64,000 bases of DNA from Oikopleura dioica (Eukaryota; Chordata; Appendicularia; Copelata; Oikopleuridae): NCBI GenBank assembly GCA_907165135.1, contig OU015567.1, positions 1,555,001 through 1,619,000 on the forward strand, written 5' to 3'. Position numbers and translations under genes: made by a program. The notes beneath the pieces are model-generated. The model was not told the origin of the DNA and searched no databases. It saw nothing but the letters and a program-made list of their open reading frames with translations. Below, piece by piece: positions 54,890 to 64,000 of this stretch. Each line of letters begins with the position of its first letter. Position 1 is the stretch's first letter.

Positions 54890-56818
54890 TTTTTATCAAA
54901 ATCAATTTTGAATCAGAAAGTCAATGAGAAGAAAAAGAAACGTGCAAACGTATTTATAGCGAGACCCAAGCGATTTAGGTGTTTTGAAAGGGCGCGAAGC
55001 CAAAAAGAACTCTCACTCCCAGAGAAATTGATTTCCAGGGTGGAAAAGGCTAAGTAAAGATAAGGAACGTGTTCGGTTTTTACTCAATTGATTTTTACTG
55101 CCTTTTTAGAGGGCGAAAAAGTACAAATCAACGAGTTTTTCTAGCCAACATAGAATTATGTTTCATTTAAAAAAAATATTTTTATTAAAGAAAAATAATT
55201 TGTATTAAGATATTTTTATTTTAAAATTGTTTTAAATTTAAAAAAAATAATTCAAAAAATACTTTTTTGTTTAAAAAAATATTTTTATTGAAAAAATTTT
55301 TTATTTTCGATTATTTGTCTTTGTTGAAAAGATGAAGCTGCAGCATAAACAAAATTGGTAAAGCATGCGATGGGGTTTATTGTTCTGCAGGTTGAGAATG
55401 AGATTGGTAATTTAAAAATTTAAATTGTTAAATAAGGACTGCCGCGGAGACGGTCCACTGCCGGCGCGCGGAAATTTCAACGGGAAGAAAGTGCCTAGTG
55501 CAGCTTGAACCACGAATTTTGTAAGCTGGGCAGTTTTTTTCAACTTTGAATTCTTCGATACATTCTTTTGGATTTTTTCTTGAAATACTTTCTACTGTTA
55601 AAATAACAGAAGGAGTTTTGAAATTCTAGTTTTTGGAGAATCGTAACAGTCGAGAAATAACGCCGGTCACGTGCTTATCGTTACCTCACTGAAAAAAAAC
55701 GTAAATTTTTCTTTATCAATCGAGCCGGGCTACTTCATCCCACTTGAGAAAAAACAGTCTGGCAGCAAGAAAATGCAGCGCGACGCTAATGATTTCATTT
55801 ATCGTCGCGTTGTTATCTCCGCCTCGGTCATTATTTACGAAAGTGTGATACCGCGTAAGCCACAGTTCCACTTGTATCATTTGGGTTAGCGGCAAGAATT
55901 CTAGACAAAAGCGTTTTACAAGGCACTTTTTTTTTGACAGAGTTTGTGTCTGTTAATACAAAAAGCCTTTCCCCCGAAGAAAAAAAGCAGAGAAATAGTT
56001 TTGTTTTCTGCTCGGCGGATTAACGATTGTCCGATCTGCCGGTACTTTGCATTATTGACCGAATTAAACAAAGGAAGTAACGTTACTAATCATCAATTAT
56101 GAAAACTTATAATTATGAGAAAAAAACTTGCTGATCTTGCGAAACTCGAAACTCAAGATCACTTAGCAGAACAACGTGTCCGAACTTGGACTTTGAGTAA
56201 AGTCGTATCCTTAACTGCCGGTCCGTACGGAAATTCTTTGGCAGATTCTTTCACCCAAATCTGTAGTGCCCCCCTGACAGAACGTTTGAACAAAAGTTAA
56301 CTCCATTACTCATTCTGTTTGTTAAAAAACCAGCGAAAGTTTGAACGCGAAATTCTAGTGCAGGGGTGCACGAGAAGTTCGATGACATTAGGAAGGTGAT
56401 TTTTTCGGCGGAATTGAATGAAATCGGCAACTGGTCGGATGGACGAAGGAAATGTCAATTAGCGAAAAAACAGGGGCAACTGGAACAGACCTGAATCTGC
56501 ACTTTTGGAAGCTGAAAAATGCGGTTAAATCCGCCGGGCTGGATGCCATCGATTCTCCAGTTCACGATGCTTTTTGATTGAACGACTCAATCTTCGATTT
56601 TTCAACCACGAATGTTTTGAAACAAGTCATCAGCGCCTCAAATAAGTCCCTTTCACGTTTGCATTTGTTTGCTTTTTTGTAGGCCAAACCACGTTTGAGA
56701 TAAAAGTGGTCTTTTAATTTTTCAACGATAAGTTGAAGATTTTTCGTAAAAGTGGAAATTACTTGTATTCTTTGAGAGATAAGAAAAAAACGAAAAGAAC
56801 TGAAAGAAGAAAGTTATT
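54890..56818. other. Divergent intergenic region between the two PLA2-like genes
   Basis: The two PLA2-like genes are head to head with about 1.9 kb between starts. The stretch at 55160-55320 is extremely A/T-rich with AAAAATATTTTTATT words. A 61-codon + strand ORF at 56115-56300 (starting MRKKLADLAKLETQDHLAEQ) has no support beyond its length. Shared regulatory sequence is plausible, but none was identified. Confidence 0.35.
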
Positions 56819-59573
56819 ATGAAACTTGGACTTTTCTTTGCAGGTAGATTCAGAATTTCTTTGTCGTATCGTTTTTTGATTGGCTCATTCTACGAATACT
56901 GGCTTCTGATTGGCTTAAAACTATTTTCTTCGATCAGGGGTTAGGGTTTGAGATAAGTTCGATTTTCTTTCGGATATTTTGAAATACAGCCACTAGGGGG
57001 CGCTTTATTCGGTTTTTAGACCAATCAGATCAAAGTATTTTCTGTCCTGTCGAATTATCAGTCTTCTATTCGCCCCAAATAAACAGTAAAAAATTAAAAT
57101 ACATTCAGTTTCATCATCAATCAAGCAAGTACAAAGCCAAGCCGGAACCGACTACCAAACAGATTTCGATGATTTCGGCAATTACGGCGACGAGGAGCTT
57201 GGTTCTGGATTTTTACAAGATTCGATGATCAACAAGCGTCTCGCACCTGGCTCAAATGTCAACCCCTTTTTTAACCTTATCCAAGAATCGGACAAGGACA
57301 CGGGCAATATTATGGAAAGGGCTAGTTTCCGGGAGCTTCTTGAGGAACGGATTTATCAGAAAGAAAATTTAGATATCAAATCTTAAAAATTGATAAAACC
57401 AAAATCAGCAAAATAAAAATCTCTTCGCATCATCCCAAAATCGACTCCAAAATCGTCCAAAGAAAAACCGTCGTGAGAAGAAAGACAAAAGAAAGCGCAA
57501 AGAGAAAGTTATGGAACCCATCATTGTGAATGAATACGGAATTGCCACAAATTATGTAGAATCTCCCTCTGAAAAAATGTCAGGCAAGGCTTTTCGAAAG
57601 AAAAATTAAGAGCTCAGAAAGCGGGATTGTTGATAAGCCAGTCTATAGACTTCCAAGGGCGGCTAGAAGGATTCAACATCAATAAATATAGCGACTCGCC
57701 GATTGTTCAAAAAATTCGACAGGCGACCATTGCCAAAGAAGTGACGATTTCAGACAGGAATCGCGAGCCTGGCGCTGGACTCAGCTCGATTAACTCTGGA
57801 AAAACAGGTTTGATTTACCCCAAATTTTTTTTTCTTCAAAATATCCCTTTTTCTAGGAGAAATCGGCAGCGAAGAACAAGCGAATGCAAAGAAACTAGAA
57901 GTGATTATGAAAATGACGATGTTTCTCCAAGCGTAAATCGTTTTTGGACTTGCTTTTCGTTTAAATTGGTTATTCAGCGATCCGAACTTCGAGAAAGTGT
58001 ACAAATACGGCTGCTGGTGCTTCCGAAACGGTGAGAAATCTGTTTTAGGTGGAAGTGGCAACACTATCGATGGAGCAGATAGAGCTTGCAAGGCGTACCA
58101 GCAGTGCCACAAATGCATGGACAATGACTACAACGATTGCCCAGCTTGGGTGCCCTATCGCTTCGAAGGTATACAATAATCCACGTCAAACGAAAACCCC
58201 TACTTTTAGGTAAAATAAACGATGATGGAAGAAAGACGATCACATGCCTGAATCAAGAAGGAAGTTGCCGTCGAAATCACTGTGAGTGCGACAAAAAACT
58301 CGCCGAAGATCTCGCTCTTCATGAAATGACCTTGAATCCTTTGAACAGACGAGATTTTGGATTTGAGCCGGAGCAAGCTTGCAAAAAGTAAGGATCATAA
58401 CTTATGATTCATAAGCGCAAGAAATACTGATTGATCCAATTTTGTAGAGCTGATTCAAGAAGCATTTCCACCAGCCATGCGACGGAGACAAGTTGCTGTG
58501 GTGTTTATCCGAACAGATTTCCGTAAGTATCATAAATAACAGTCTTTAAATTGATTTTAACTTGAATTAAGGGTACTACCGTCGATTACCCCAATGACCG
58601 GTTATGTTAAATTTTTCATCGGAAATGAATTCCTCATAAAATTTTGACCAAAAAAGGTTCGAACGTTTCATTCATAAAGTCAACCGTTTTCATAATAATA
58701 AGAGTTTTAATTTATTTCTGTACTAGAAAGAATTTTTTCCGAAAAAAATTTTGGTGTCCGATACTTTCAAATAAGGGCTCGATTTGAAGCTTAGAACAAG
58801 ATGAGGATTATGGTAAGATCATTAATTCTTGAACTAAGATATTTTAGCTTCTAGAGACAAAAATGCGTCGCCAAATTTTGAAAAATGCTCAATTTTAGCA
58901 AAATCATAGAGACACAATTTTCAAAAAATTAATTTTGGTATTTTTCTTTTTTCAATCAAGAAAACCTTCTGTCATTTTTAAGATGAAGGTTCAATTTACA
59001 TATAAAAAATAAAATCAGGCTGAGTTTTCAAGCTACTTTTCGAGCTATTTCGCCGTTTATTCAGTCTATTTTTGCAACAATGATATTTTTAAGCGAGAAA
59101 TTAGCCGACTTTCTATTGAGCTATTCAAAAACGCCTCTGACAGATTAAAGATCTAAGATAGTTTAACTTTTAGAGGCCATATGATACCCGCTATCCATGC
59201 CATGTAAAGGGTTATTCAAGGCTAAAGTTGGGGAAATCGAAGGTAGTACCCTTAAGTAGATTTTAAGTAAATTTTCCAAGATAGAACCTGATGACCGGGA
59301 ACTACTTGCTTTTAAAGTTGAACTATTTCTATCATCGGCTATTTGAATTAATATCTATTTAAAAACTAAAGAAAAAATGCTTTTATTGTGTCCAGAAAAA
59401 ATCGCTGTTCTCTATTTGAGTACTTTAAGTAGCCATCTTTTTCTAGATTCGTCTCGAACCGAAATCAAGGAGAATCCCTCCGAAAATGCTGCTTGAACAA
59501 AACCTACGATCCAAGAAAACTCGCCTGCTGCCCCGGCCACGAAGTGAAAAACCACGGAACTTGTGGGGTTTAA
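56819..59573 (+). CDS. Secreted PLA2-like protein without the catalytic His-Asp, second copy
   Basis: Exon 1 (from 56819, MKLGLFFA) joins exon 2 at 57109 in phase, giving an acidic region (YQTDFDDFGNYGDEELGSGF). The frame continues only if the 37 bases starting GATATCAAATC (about 57372-57408) are removed as a GA-AG intron. A very basic stretch (PKKNRREKKDKRKRKEK) follows. Later exons give FNINKYSDSPIVQKIRQATI and the PLA2-like core (FEKVYKYGCWCFRNG, then DRACKAYQQCHKC). They continue with CLNQEGSCRRNHCECDKKLA, SCCGVYPNRFP, and after a long intron CCLNKTYDPRKLACCPGHEV to TGTGGGGTTTAA at 59573. Active-site HD is replaced by YQ. The last intron contains a TTAA-flanked element. The product probably has a structural or binding role; that is inference. 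Confidence 0.7.
58571..59251. mobile_element. TTAA-flanked MITE (piggyBac-type) in an intron
   Basis: GGGTACTACCGTCGATTACC at 58571 and the near-complement ending GGTAGTACCC at 59251 are bordered by TTAA at 58567-58570 and 59252-59255. 681 bases, no transposase. It expands the last intron of the PLA2-like gene to over 900 bases. Confidence 0.82.
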
Positions 59574-59868
59574 TCGAATTCGCCAAGAAAAACACCATCG
59601 CTGAAAAATTCAAACGACGAATGCGAATTCGATGCTTCTCGAATAGAGCGAGTAACTAGGAGTCGATCTATTCCAGAAAATTAATTTTAATTCGAAACAT
59701 CAGATTTGCGACTTTGAAGAAGTAAGCCGCTGACTGTAAATATGCATTTTTTAAGAAGAACCCTGAATTTGGGATTTGTGGACGAAAAATGCTCAACTTG
59801 GCCGAGTGGAAGCATTTTTCTCCCTGAATAAATTTTCATACAAAATCATGCTTTTTATTGAATAATAT
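59574..59868. other. Short convergent spacer
   Basis: Between the stop of the PLA2-like gene and the stop of the convergent membrane-protein gene. It contains AATAAA in each orientation; nothing else. Confidence 0.35.
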
Positions 59869-60580
59869 TCACACAGGCAATTTCCGAAGCTTCTGTTTCC
59901 GCTTTTCATCAAGGCCAAGAAACCACTTCGGTCCAATCCCAAAAGCAAATGGCAAATTCAAAATCAGAGGCTAAAAATTTGATCAATTATTGAACTGCAA
60001 AGTTGACTTACGAGAGCTCGAAAAACGCCAGAAATCCAAATGCTTAGCTTCAAGGCATCCAAGGTCCCAGTTTCTTCCCTCTTCGTCACCTTCTTCGTCC
60101 CCTCTTGCTGTCTTGGAAAATTTACCCTTTGTGAAGGTTACGATGATGCCGTAAATGATCATTAAACAACCCGCGAGGGTGGAACCAGACTCCTCGATCA
60201 ACTGTCGATTCTGTTCTATAATTGATCGATTATTTTGTTGACTGCAGAATTTTAACTACTGTACCGATAACTTGGCTCATTAGGGCTAAAAGATTGGTAA
60301 TTATCAATTTGCCGCTTGAAAAAGCGAAAAGTGCTGAAAACCAATTTGGATTGAGTAAAACTCTCATCTTCGAAAAGAACCCTTTGCAAGAAGAGTCTTC
60401 TATGATTTCATCATTTTCTTCTCGATCTTTCTCGATAAGCGGCAATTTTTCTTTGAAAACAGCATCAAGGAGGGTTTTTCAATTATTCTTTTGTCAATTA
60501 AAATATAAAAAATTCAGTATTTAGTTTTCATTAAGGAGGTCGTCCTCGCTTTTTGGGATTTCGGCACTTTTTGAACAACG
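59869..60580 (-). CDS. Multi-span membrane protein, unrecognised (possibly PEX11-like)
   Basis: Segments on the - strand: near 60535-60580 (SAEIPKSEDDLLNEN), 60230-60455 (CKGFFSKMRVLLNPNW, then SGKLIITNLLALMSQVIGTV), 60010-60200 (LIEESGSTLAGCLMIIYGII) and 59869-59972 (PLILNLPFAFGIGPKWFLGL, ending KLRKLPV). Three or four hydrophobic spans are likely. The final junction (ALKLSIWISGVFRAL to PLILNL) is GT-AG and in phase, but a frame change near 60110 needs a small unrecognised intron. The size and the tail recall PEX11-type peroxisomal proteins, though I could not confirm a signature. Confidence 0.4.
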
Positions 60581-61193
60581 CTCACACAAATTTGGGCTTA
60601 TCAAGGAGGATAAAAACTTCTGTTTTAAAAAAGACTCTCCGAGGTCTAGAGTTGCCACTCCACAAAAGAAAATTTAATTAATCGCGTAAGGAGTTAGAAA
60701 GCAATTTACTAGCCTATATGCTAAGTTTTTCACGCTTGGTCTTCCAGCAGGGTGAGTCCTCCGGGGGTCCTCCAAGGTGTCATGTGATCAAGGAAATTCC
60801 ATTAAATTATTTTTTTACAATTATATTTATATGCTCGAAAATGTTTTAAAATTATTCTTCTTCCAGCAAGATTTTGTCTTCCACCAGTATTAAATGAAGG
60901 TCCTCCGGGCGATTCCTGATCGATCAGAAACCCTAGCACTAAATTTTTTTCTTCCAAGATGATCAGAATTTCAAGGCGCATCGATTGAGAGTACTTTCGT
61001 CCTCATAGCTCGGTGCGTTCGGAAAATGGTATTTTCGGTGAGTTTAAATGGTGCTAGAAATTTACCACGTGATCATTGGGAAATTTTTCTTTCGAAAATG
61101 TCATCCATGTGTCTTGGACACATGTGTTACAAATTTTTAGCCTCCCACGACCATCCATTAAAAAGTTGATTTTTTGTAAGTTTACCCTACATA
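60581..61193. other. Intergenic, nothing recognised
   Basis: Contains repeated short words such as GGTCCTCC(G/A)GG (about 60765 and 60900) but no clear element or exon. Confidence 0.3.
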
Positions 61194-62510
61194 TAGGGTG
61201 GCGCGCAAAAAAAAATCAACTTTGGCATCATATATCGTATAGGGATCATTTTTAGATATAATAGGACGGTGGAAATTCCGAATCTGAAAAAAGAAATTTT
61301 GTGCGACCTCAGAAAGTACTATTTTTTAGTACTCGAAAAGCTATTTTCTGACCGCCTGCAGATAGAGAAAAAATTTTAGGCTCGTTTGGACACTCGGGTG
61401 GGGAAACACGGATTGAGTTGGCCCACTCCGCACGTGGGGCTAAGGCACAGAAGGTGTCAAGCCGAGAGTCAATAGATGCAAGGGACCACGCCGCCGATGC
61501 GAACTCCTGCAGAGTCCAGTTCGGGGCCAAGTTTGGAGCAAGTCTCGGTGTGAGACCTTGAGTAAACAGAATCAAGGGTCACATTGAGCCCGAGATTAGG
61601 ATCAAGCTCATCCTCGGATCAGCCCTAAAAATGAAGATATAGATGACCGAAAAATAGAATTTGATGAAACTACGCCCAATAGGGTAATCAGGGGCGTAGA
61701 ATCCGAATCTTTGATCGAAAAAGACTTTTAATGACAAATAAGCCACGGGCAGTAATCTTTAGAACAATTACTGCCCTTAATTTCTGAAAGTATTTCCTAG
61801 TTCCGGAGAGGCTCATTTCTTATGAGAGCAGTATTTGTTGTAAAGATTACTGCCCTTGGTTATCTAGTATTTTCTGGATCCTGAGCGTCATTTTTTTGAA
61901 GTTCTTTTATTAAATCTTTTCCTTAATTAGTTATTTGTTCTATCAGCTGCTTGATAAAAGTTTGTCAATCTTAATTGCTTCCGATTTGAAAATTAAAAAG
62001 ACAGTTGCGACATATAACTTGCAGCTAAAGACTCAAACAGAAGGCAGAAAAAGGGCAGTAATTGTTGTAAAGATTCCTGCCCTTGGCTCATTTGACATTA
62101 AAAGTCTTTTTCGACCAAAGATTCGGATTCTACGCCCCTGATTACCGTCTATGGCGTAGTTTCATCAAATTTTATTTTTGGTCGTCTTTATCTTCACTTT
62201 AAGGTCTTATCCGGAGATGAGCTTGATCCTGATCTCGCGCTCAATGTGACCTTTGATTCTGTTTACTGAAGGTCCCACACCGGGACTTGCTCCAAACTTT
62301 GCCCGGAACCGTACTCTGCAGGAGTTCGCCCCGGCGGCGTGGTCCCTTGCATCTATTGACTCTCGGCTTGACACCTCCTGTGCCTTGGCCCCACGTGCGG
62401 AGTGGGCCAACTCAATCCGTCGTCTGCCCACTCGGGTATCTCCAACATATCCGAAAATGAGATATCTAGCTCTTTTATATCAAAAGCTGAATTTTTTGCG
62501 TGCCACCCTA
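61194..62510. mobile_element. Long foldback (palindromic) element, 1.3 kb
   Basis: Starts TAGGGTGGCGCGCAAAAAA and ends with the complement TTGCGTGCCACCCTA. The arms pair over roughly 600 bases each with some divergence: GAGTTGGCCCACTCCGCACG on the left matches the right arm near 62400, and GGGCGTAGAATCCGAATCTT pairs near 62135. Flanking octamers CCTACATA and CTAACATA agree at 6 of 8 bases, weakly supporting an old hAT-type insertion. No transposase; ORFs in the arms are mirror artefacts. Confidence 0.75.
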
Positions 62511-63011
62511 CTAACATATCTCTGCCAAAATCGTCATTTTGACCTATTTTTGAACACGCGTAGAACCACCAAAACTCAATCGCGAATTCGAACCGTAAAT
62601 ATTTTTGAAAGCTTATACGCTGGTCTAAAGTTGCCATATAAGAAAATTTGAAAATTCAAAAAAAATCATTTTGTAATACAATCGATCAAACCTTGAGTCT
62701 CAAAAACTTGAAAAAATGAGTTTTTGAAAGAAGGTTTATCTTATATAACCTTTACACAAGAAATACTATTTATCATTTTTATCTTCTAGAGACCATCATA
62801 AATAAAAATAAGGCAATAACTTTCGATGAAAAAGTCACAAATTTTCGAGTTTTTCAAATTTTTCATCAAAATCTCACTTTTCAAGTGCGATTTTGGGGGC
62901 TTTCCTCTGGCTTTTTAAAAAACTGATCAACACAAACTTTGCAGCTCTTTTATCGAGCTTTTAAAATCTGGAAAGAAAATTTGAAAATTCCGATTTTCTC
63001 AAAACCGAGGA
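62511..63011. other. AT-rich spacer
   Basis: Between the foldback element and the transporter fragment. No exon, RNA or repeat pair recognised. Confidence 0.3.
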
Positions 63012-63598
63012 CTACCTCCTTAAAACCGTTTCTATTAGACTCGTAAAAGAATCCTTCGATTCCAAATTGTACCAAGGCATGAAGAGGAGTGAAAAAATTG
63101 TGGACAAGACCATCATTCCCGCAAAGCCATGCAAAGCAAAAGAGCGGAAATCGTTAGGCTCGTCATATTGAAAAGTCGCGGAAGTTGAAGGTAGAATAAA
63201 AACATTGAGATTGCTGATCCGTATTGAATGGTCCATCCGTAGAGCAAGTTATCCGACACGCCTGGCTCTGCAACAGCTAGAAGAATGTACCCGACAGTAA
63301 CAGAGGATTTAAAGATATGAAGGCCTAAGCCAAAGCCAAGATTGTCACTTAATAAGCCGGCAATCATCAGAAAAACTCCTCCAAGGGCGCCTGAAAGTGA
63401 CACGATCTTGCCAAGTTGTGCGGTTTGGCTTGGGCAAGGCTGGTTTTCTTGACACTCATCAGCGAAGAAACCACTTTTGGAGTAGATTTCGTCGAAGGTA
63501 CTCCATGCATAGGGTTCGCGCCCAAAAATTAAGTGCTCGAAATTCAAGATTATTACAAGTCACAACATAAATGCAAACCTTGTTAAACGTGCTGACAT
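63012..63598 (-). CDS. MFS transporter fragment, SLC43-like N-terminal half
   Basis: ATG at 63598 (MSARLTR) is followed, after an unresolved junction, by NFEHLIFGREPYAWSTFDEI and a Cys-containing loop (FADECQENQPC). Hydrophobic spans follow (SLSGALGGVFLMIAGLLSDN, SVTVGYILLAVAEPGV). Another frame from about 63236 reads SFALHGFAGMMVLSTIFSLL and ends LIETVLRR at 63012. The loop before the second span and the GLxxDxxG motif resemble SLC43/LAT3-type carriers, which are about 500 residues; here under 200 are present. The frame change near 63175 and the missing half suggest a truncated duplicate or pseudogene next to the foldback element. Confidence 0.45.
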
Positions 63599-64000
63599 TG
63601 AGGAAGTCCAAATAATATCAATTAAAAAATCTGACTGCAGAACCGGGCTGCCCGCCACCCCTTATAATTCATAAATAAAGGTGAAACGGGGTCATATGTT
63701 AAGATGGCTGACAAGAAATTCAGCTGAAAGCGATGGTTTACTGCTTTATTAGATATATAAAAAAGACTCCATTCTTGTTGAGAATGTTATTTAATTATCG
63801 AAGAATTATTTTCAACTAAGAGACTCGAACTTTATTTGGACAATTCAAGAGGGAGTTTTCCTCTTATAAGAATTATAATAATTTCATAAACGGCACCGAT
63901 TTTTTAATAATTGGTGACTGTCTCATGAATCCAGGATTTGGCGACAAAAACAGACGAGTAAATAGCAGGAAATCCTTCTGCAGCACATATGAATCCCCTA
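63599..64000. other. Right window edge, nothing recognised
   Basis: AT-rich sequence upstream of the transporter fragment; probably its promoter or intergenic DNA. Confidence 0.3.

Noticed and set aside
61309..62651. ORFs of 70-130 codons on both strands at 61.3-62.6 kb
   Set aside because: They mirror each other because they lie in the two arms of the foldback; no protein evidence.

Overview
The window looks like a very compact animal genome, most likely the larvacean tunicate Oikopleura dioica or a close relative. The evidence is gene-dense DNA on both strands, introns mostly 36-60 bases long (often beginning GT and, in several frame-tested cases, GA or GC instead), genes tens of bases apart, and animal-only families: Onecut, a Cys-loop receptor, PUF60, GMPPA and an S100-like EF-hand protein. 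No tRNA, rRNA or CRISPR array was seen.

Layout. 0.6-2.2 kb: two small secreted-protein genes (+). 2.25-4.46 kb: a complete Onecut homeobox gene (-), solved exon by exon. 5.5-5.8 kb: a candidate amidated neuropeptide precursor (+). 6.1-8.2 kb: a cation-type Cys-loop receptor (+). 8.5-9.7 kb: an unrecognised + gene whose last exon is hit by a hAT-type MITE. That MITE is itself split by a 4.9 kb LTR element with identical LTRs, no recognisable gag/pol and an interior saturated with the tetramer GCTC. 15.8-20.3 kb: a small + gene, an unknown - gene, and PUF60 (-) with two GA-AG introns. 20.9-24.8 kb: a lipid-anchor-type Ser-rich protein (+) and a Tyr-motif scaffold (-). 25-29.5 kb: a repeat-rich gene desert with at least two hAT-like MITEs and a CCTGACTCAGG tandem array. 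29.6-30.1 kb: an S100-like gene whose C-terminus has been replaced by a MITE. 30.6-33.2 kb: more foldback elements and a membrane microprotein. 33.7-36.0 kb: a pseudokinase (+). 36.1-38.3 kb: GMPPA (-). 38.8-48 kb: four - strand genes for secreted or surface proteins: a Cys-rich protein, a GPI-type mucin, a Cys-rich protein and a large kelch-type membrane protein with a 968-base MITE in an exon. 48.1-48.4 kb: a decayed mucin-exon copy. 48.8-49.9 kb: a bZIP factor (-). 51.5-59.6 kb: two head-to-head genes for secreted PLA2-like proteins lacking the catalytic His-Asp. 59.9-60.6 kb: a membrane protein (-). 61.2-62.5 kb: a 1.3 kb foldback element. 63.0-63.6 kb: an MFS transporter fragment resembling SLC43 (-).

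Two themes dominate. One is a dense set of secreted and surface proteins unlike those of model animals. The other is repeated reshaping of genes by short terminal-inverted-repeat elements, several with exact 8-base target duplications and two with TTAA ends. All exon joins were made by hand from splice signals and reading frame; where joins failed, the entry says so.
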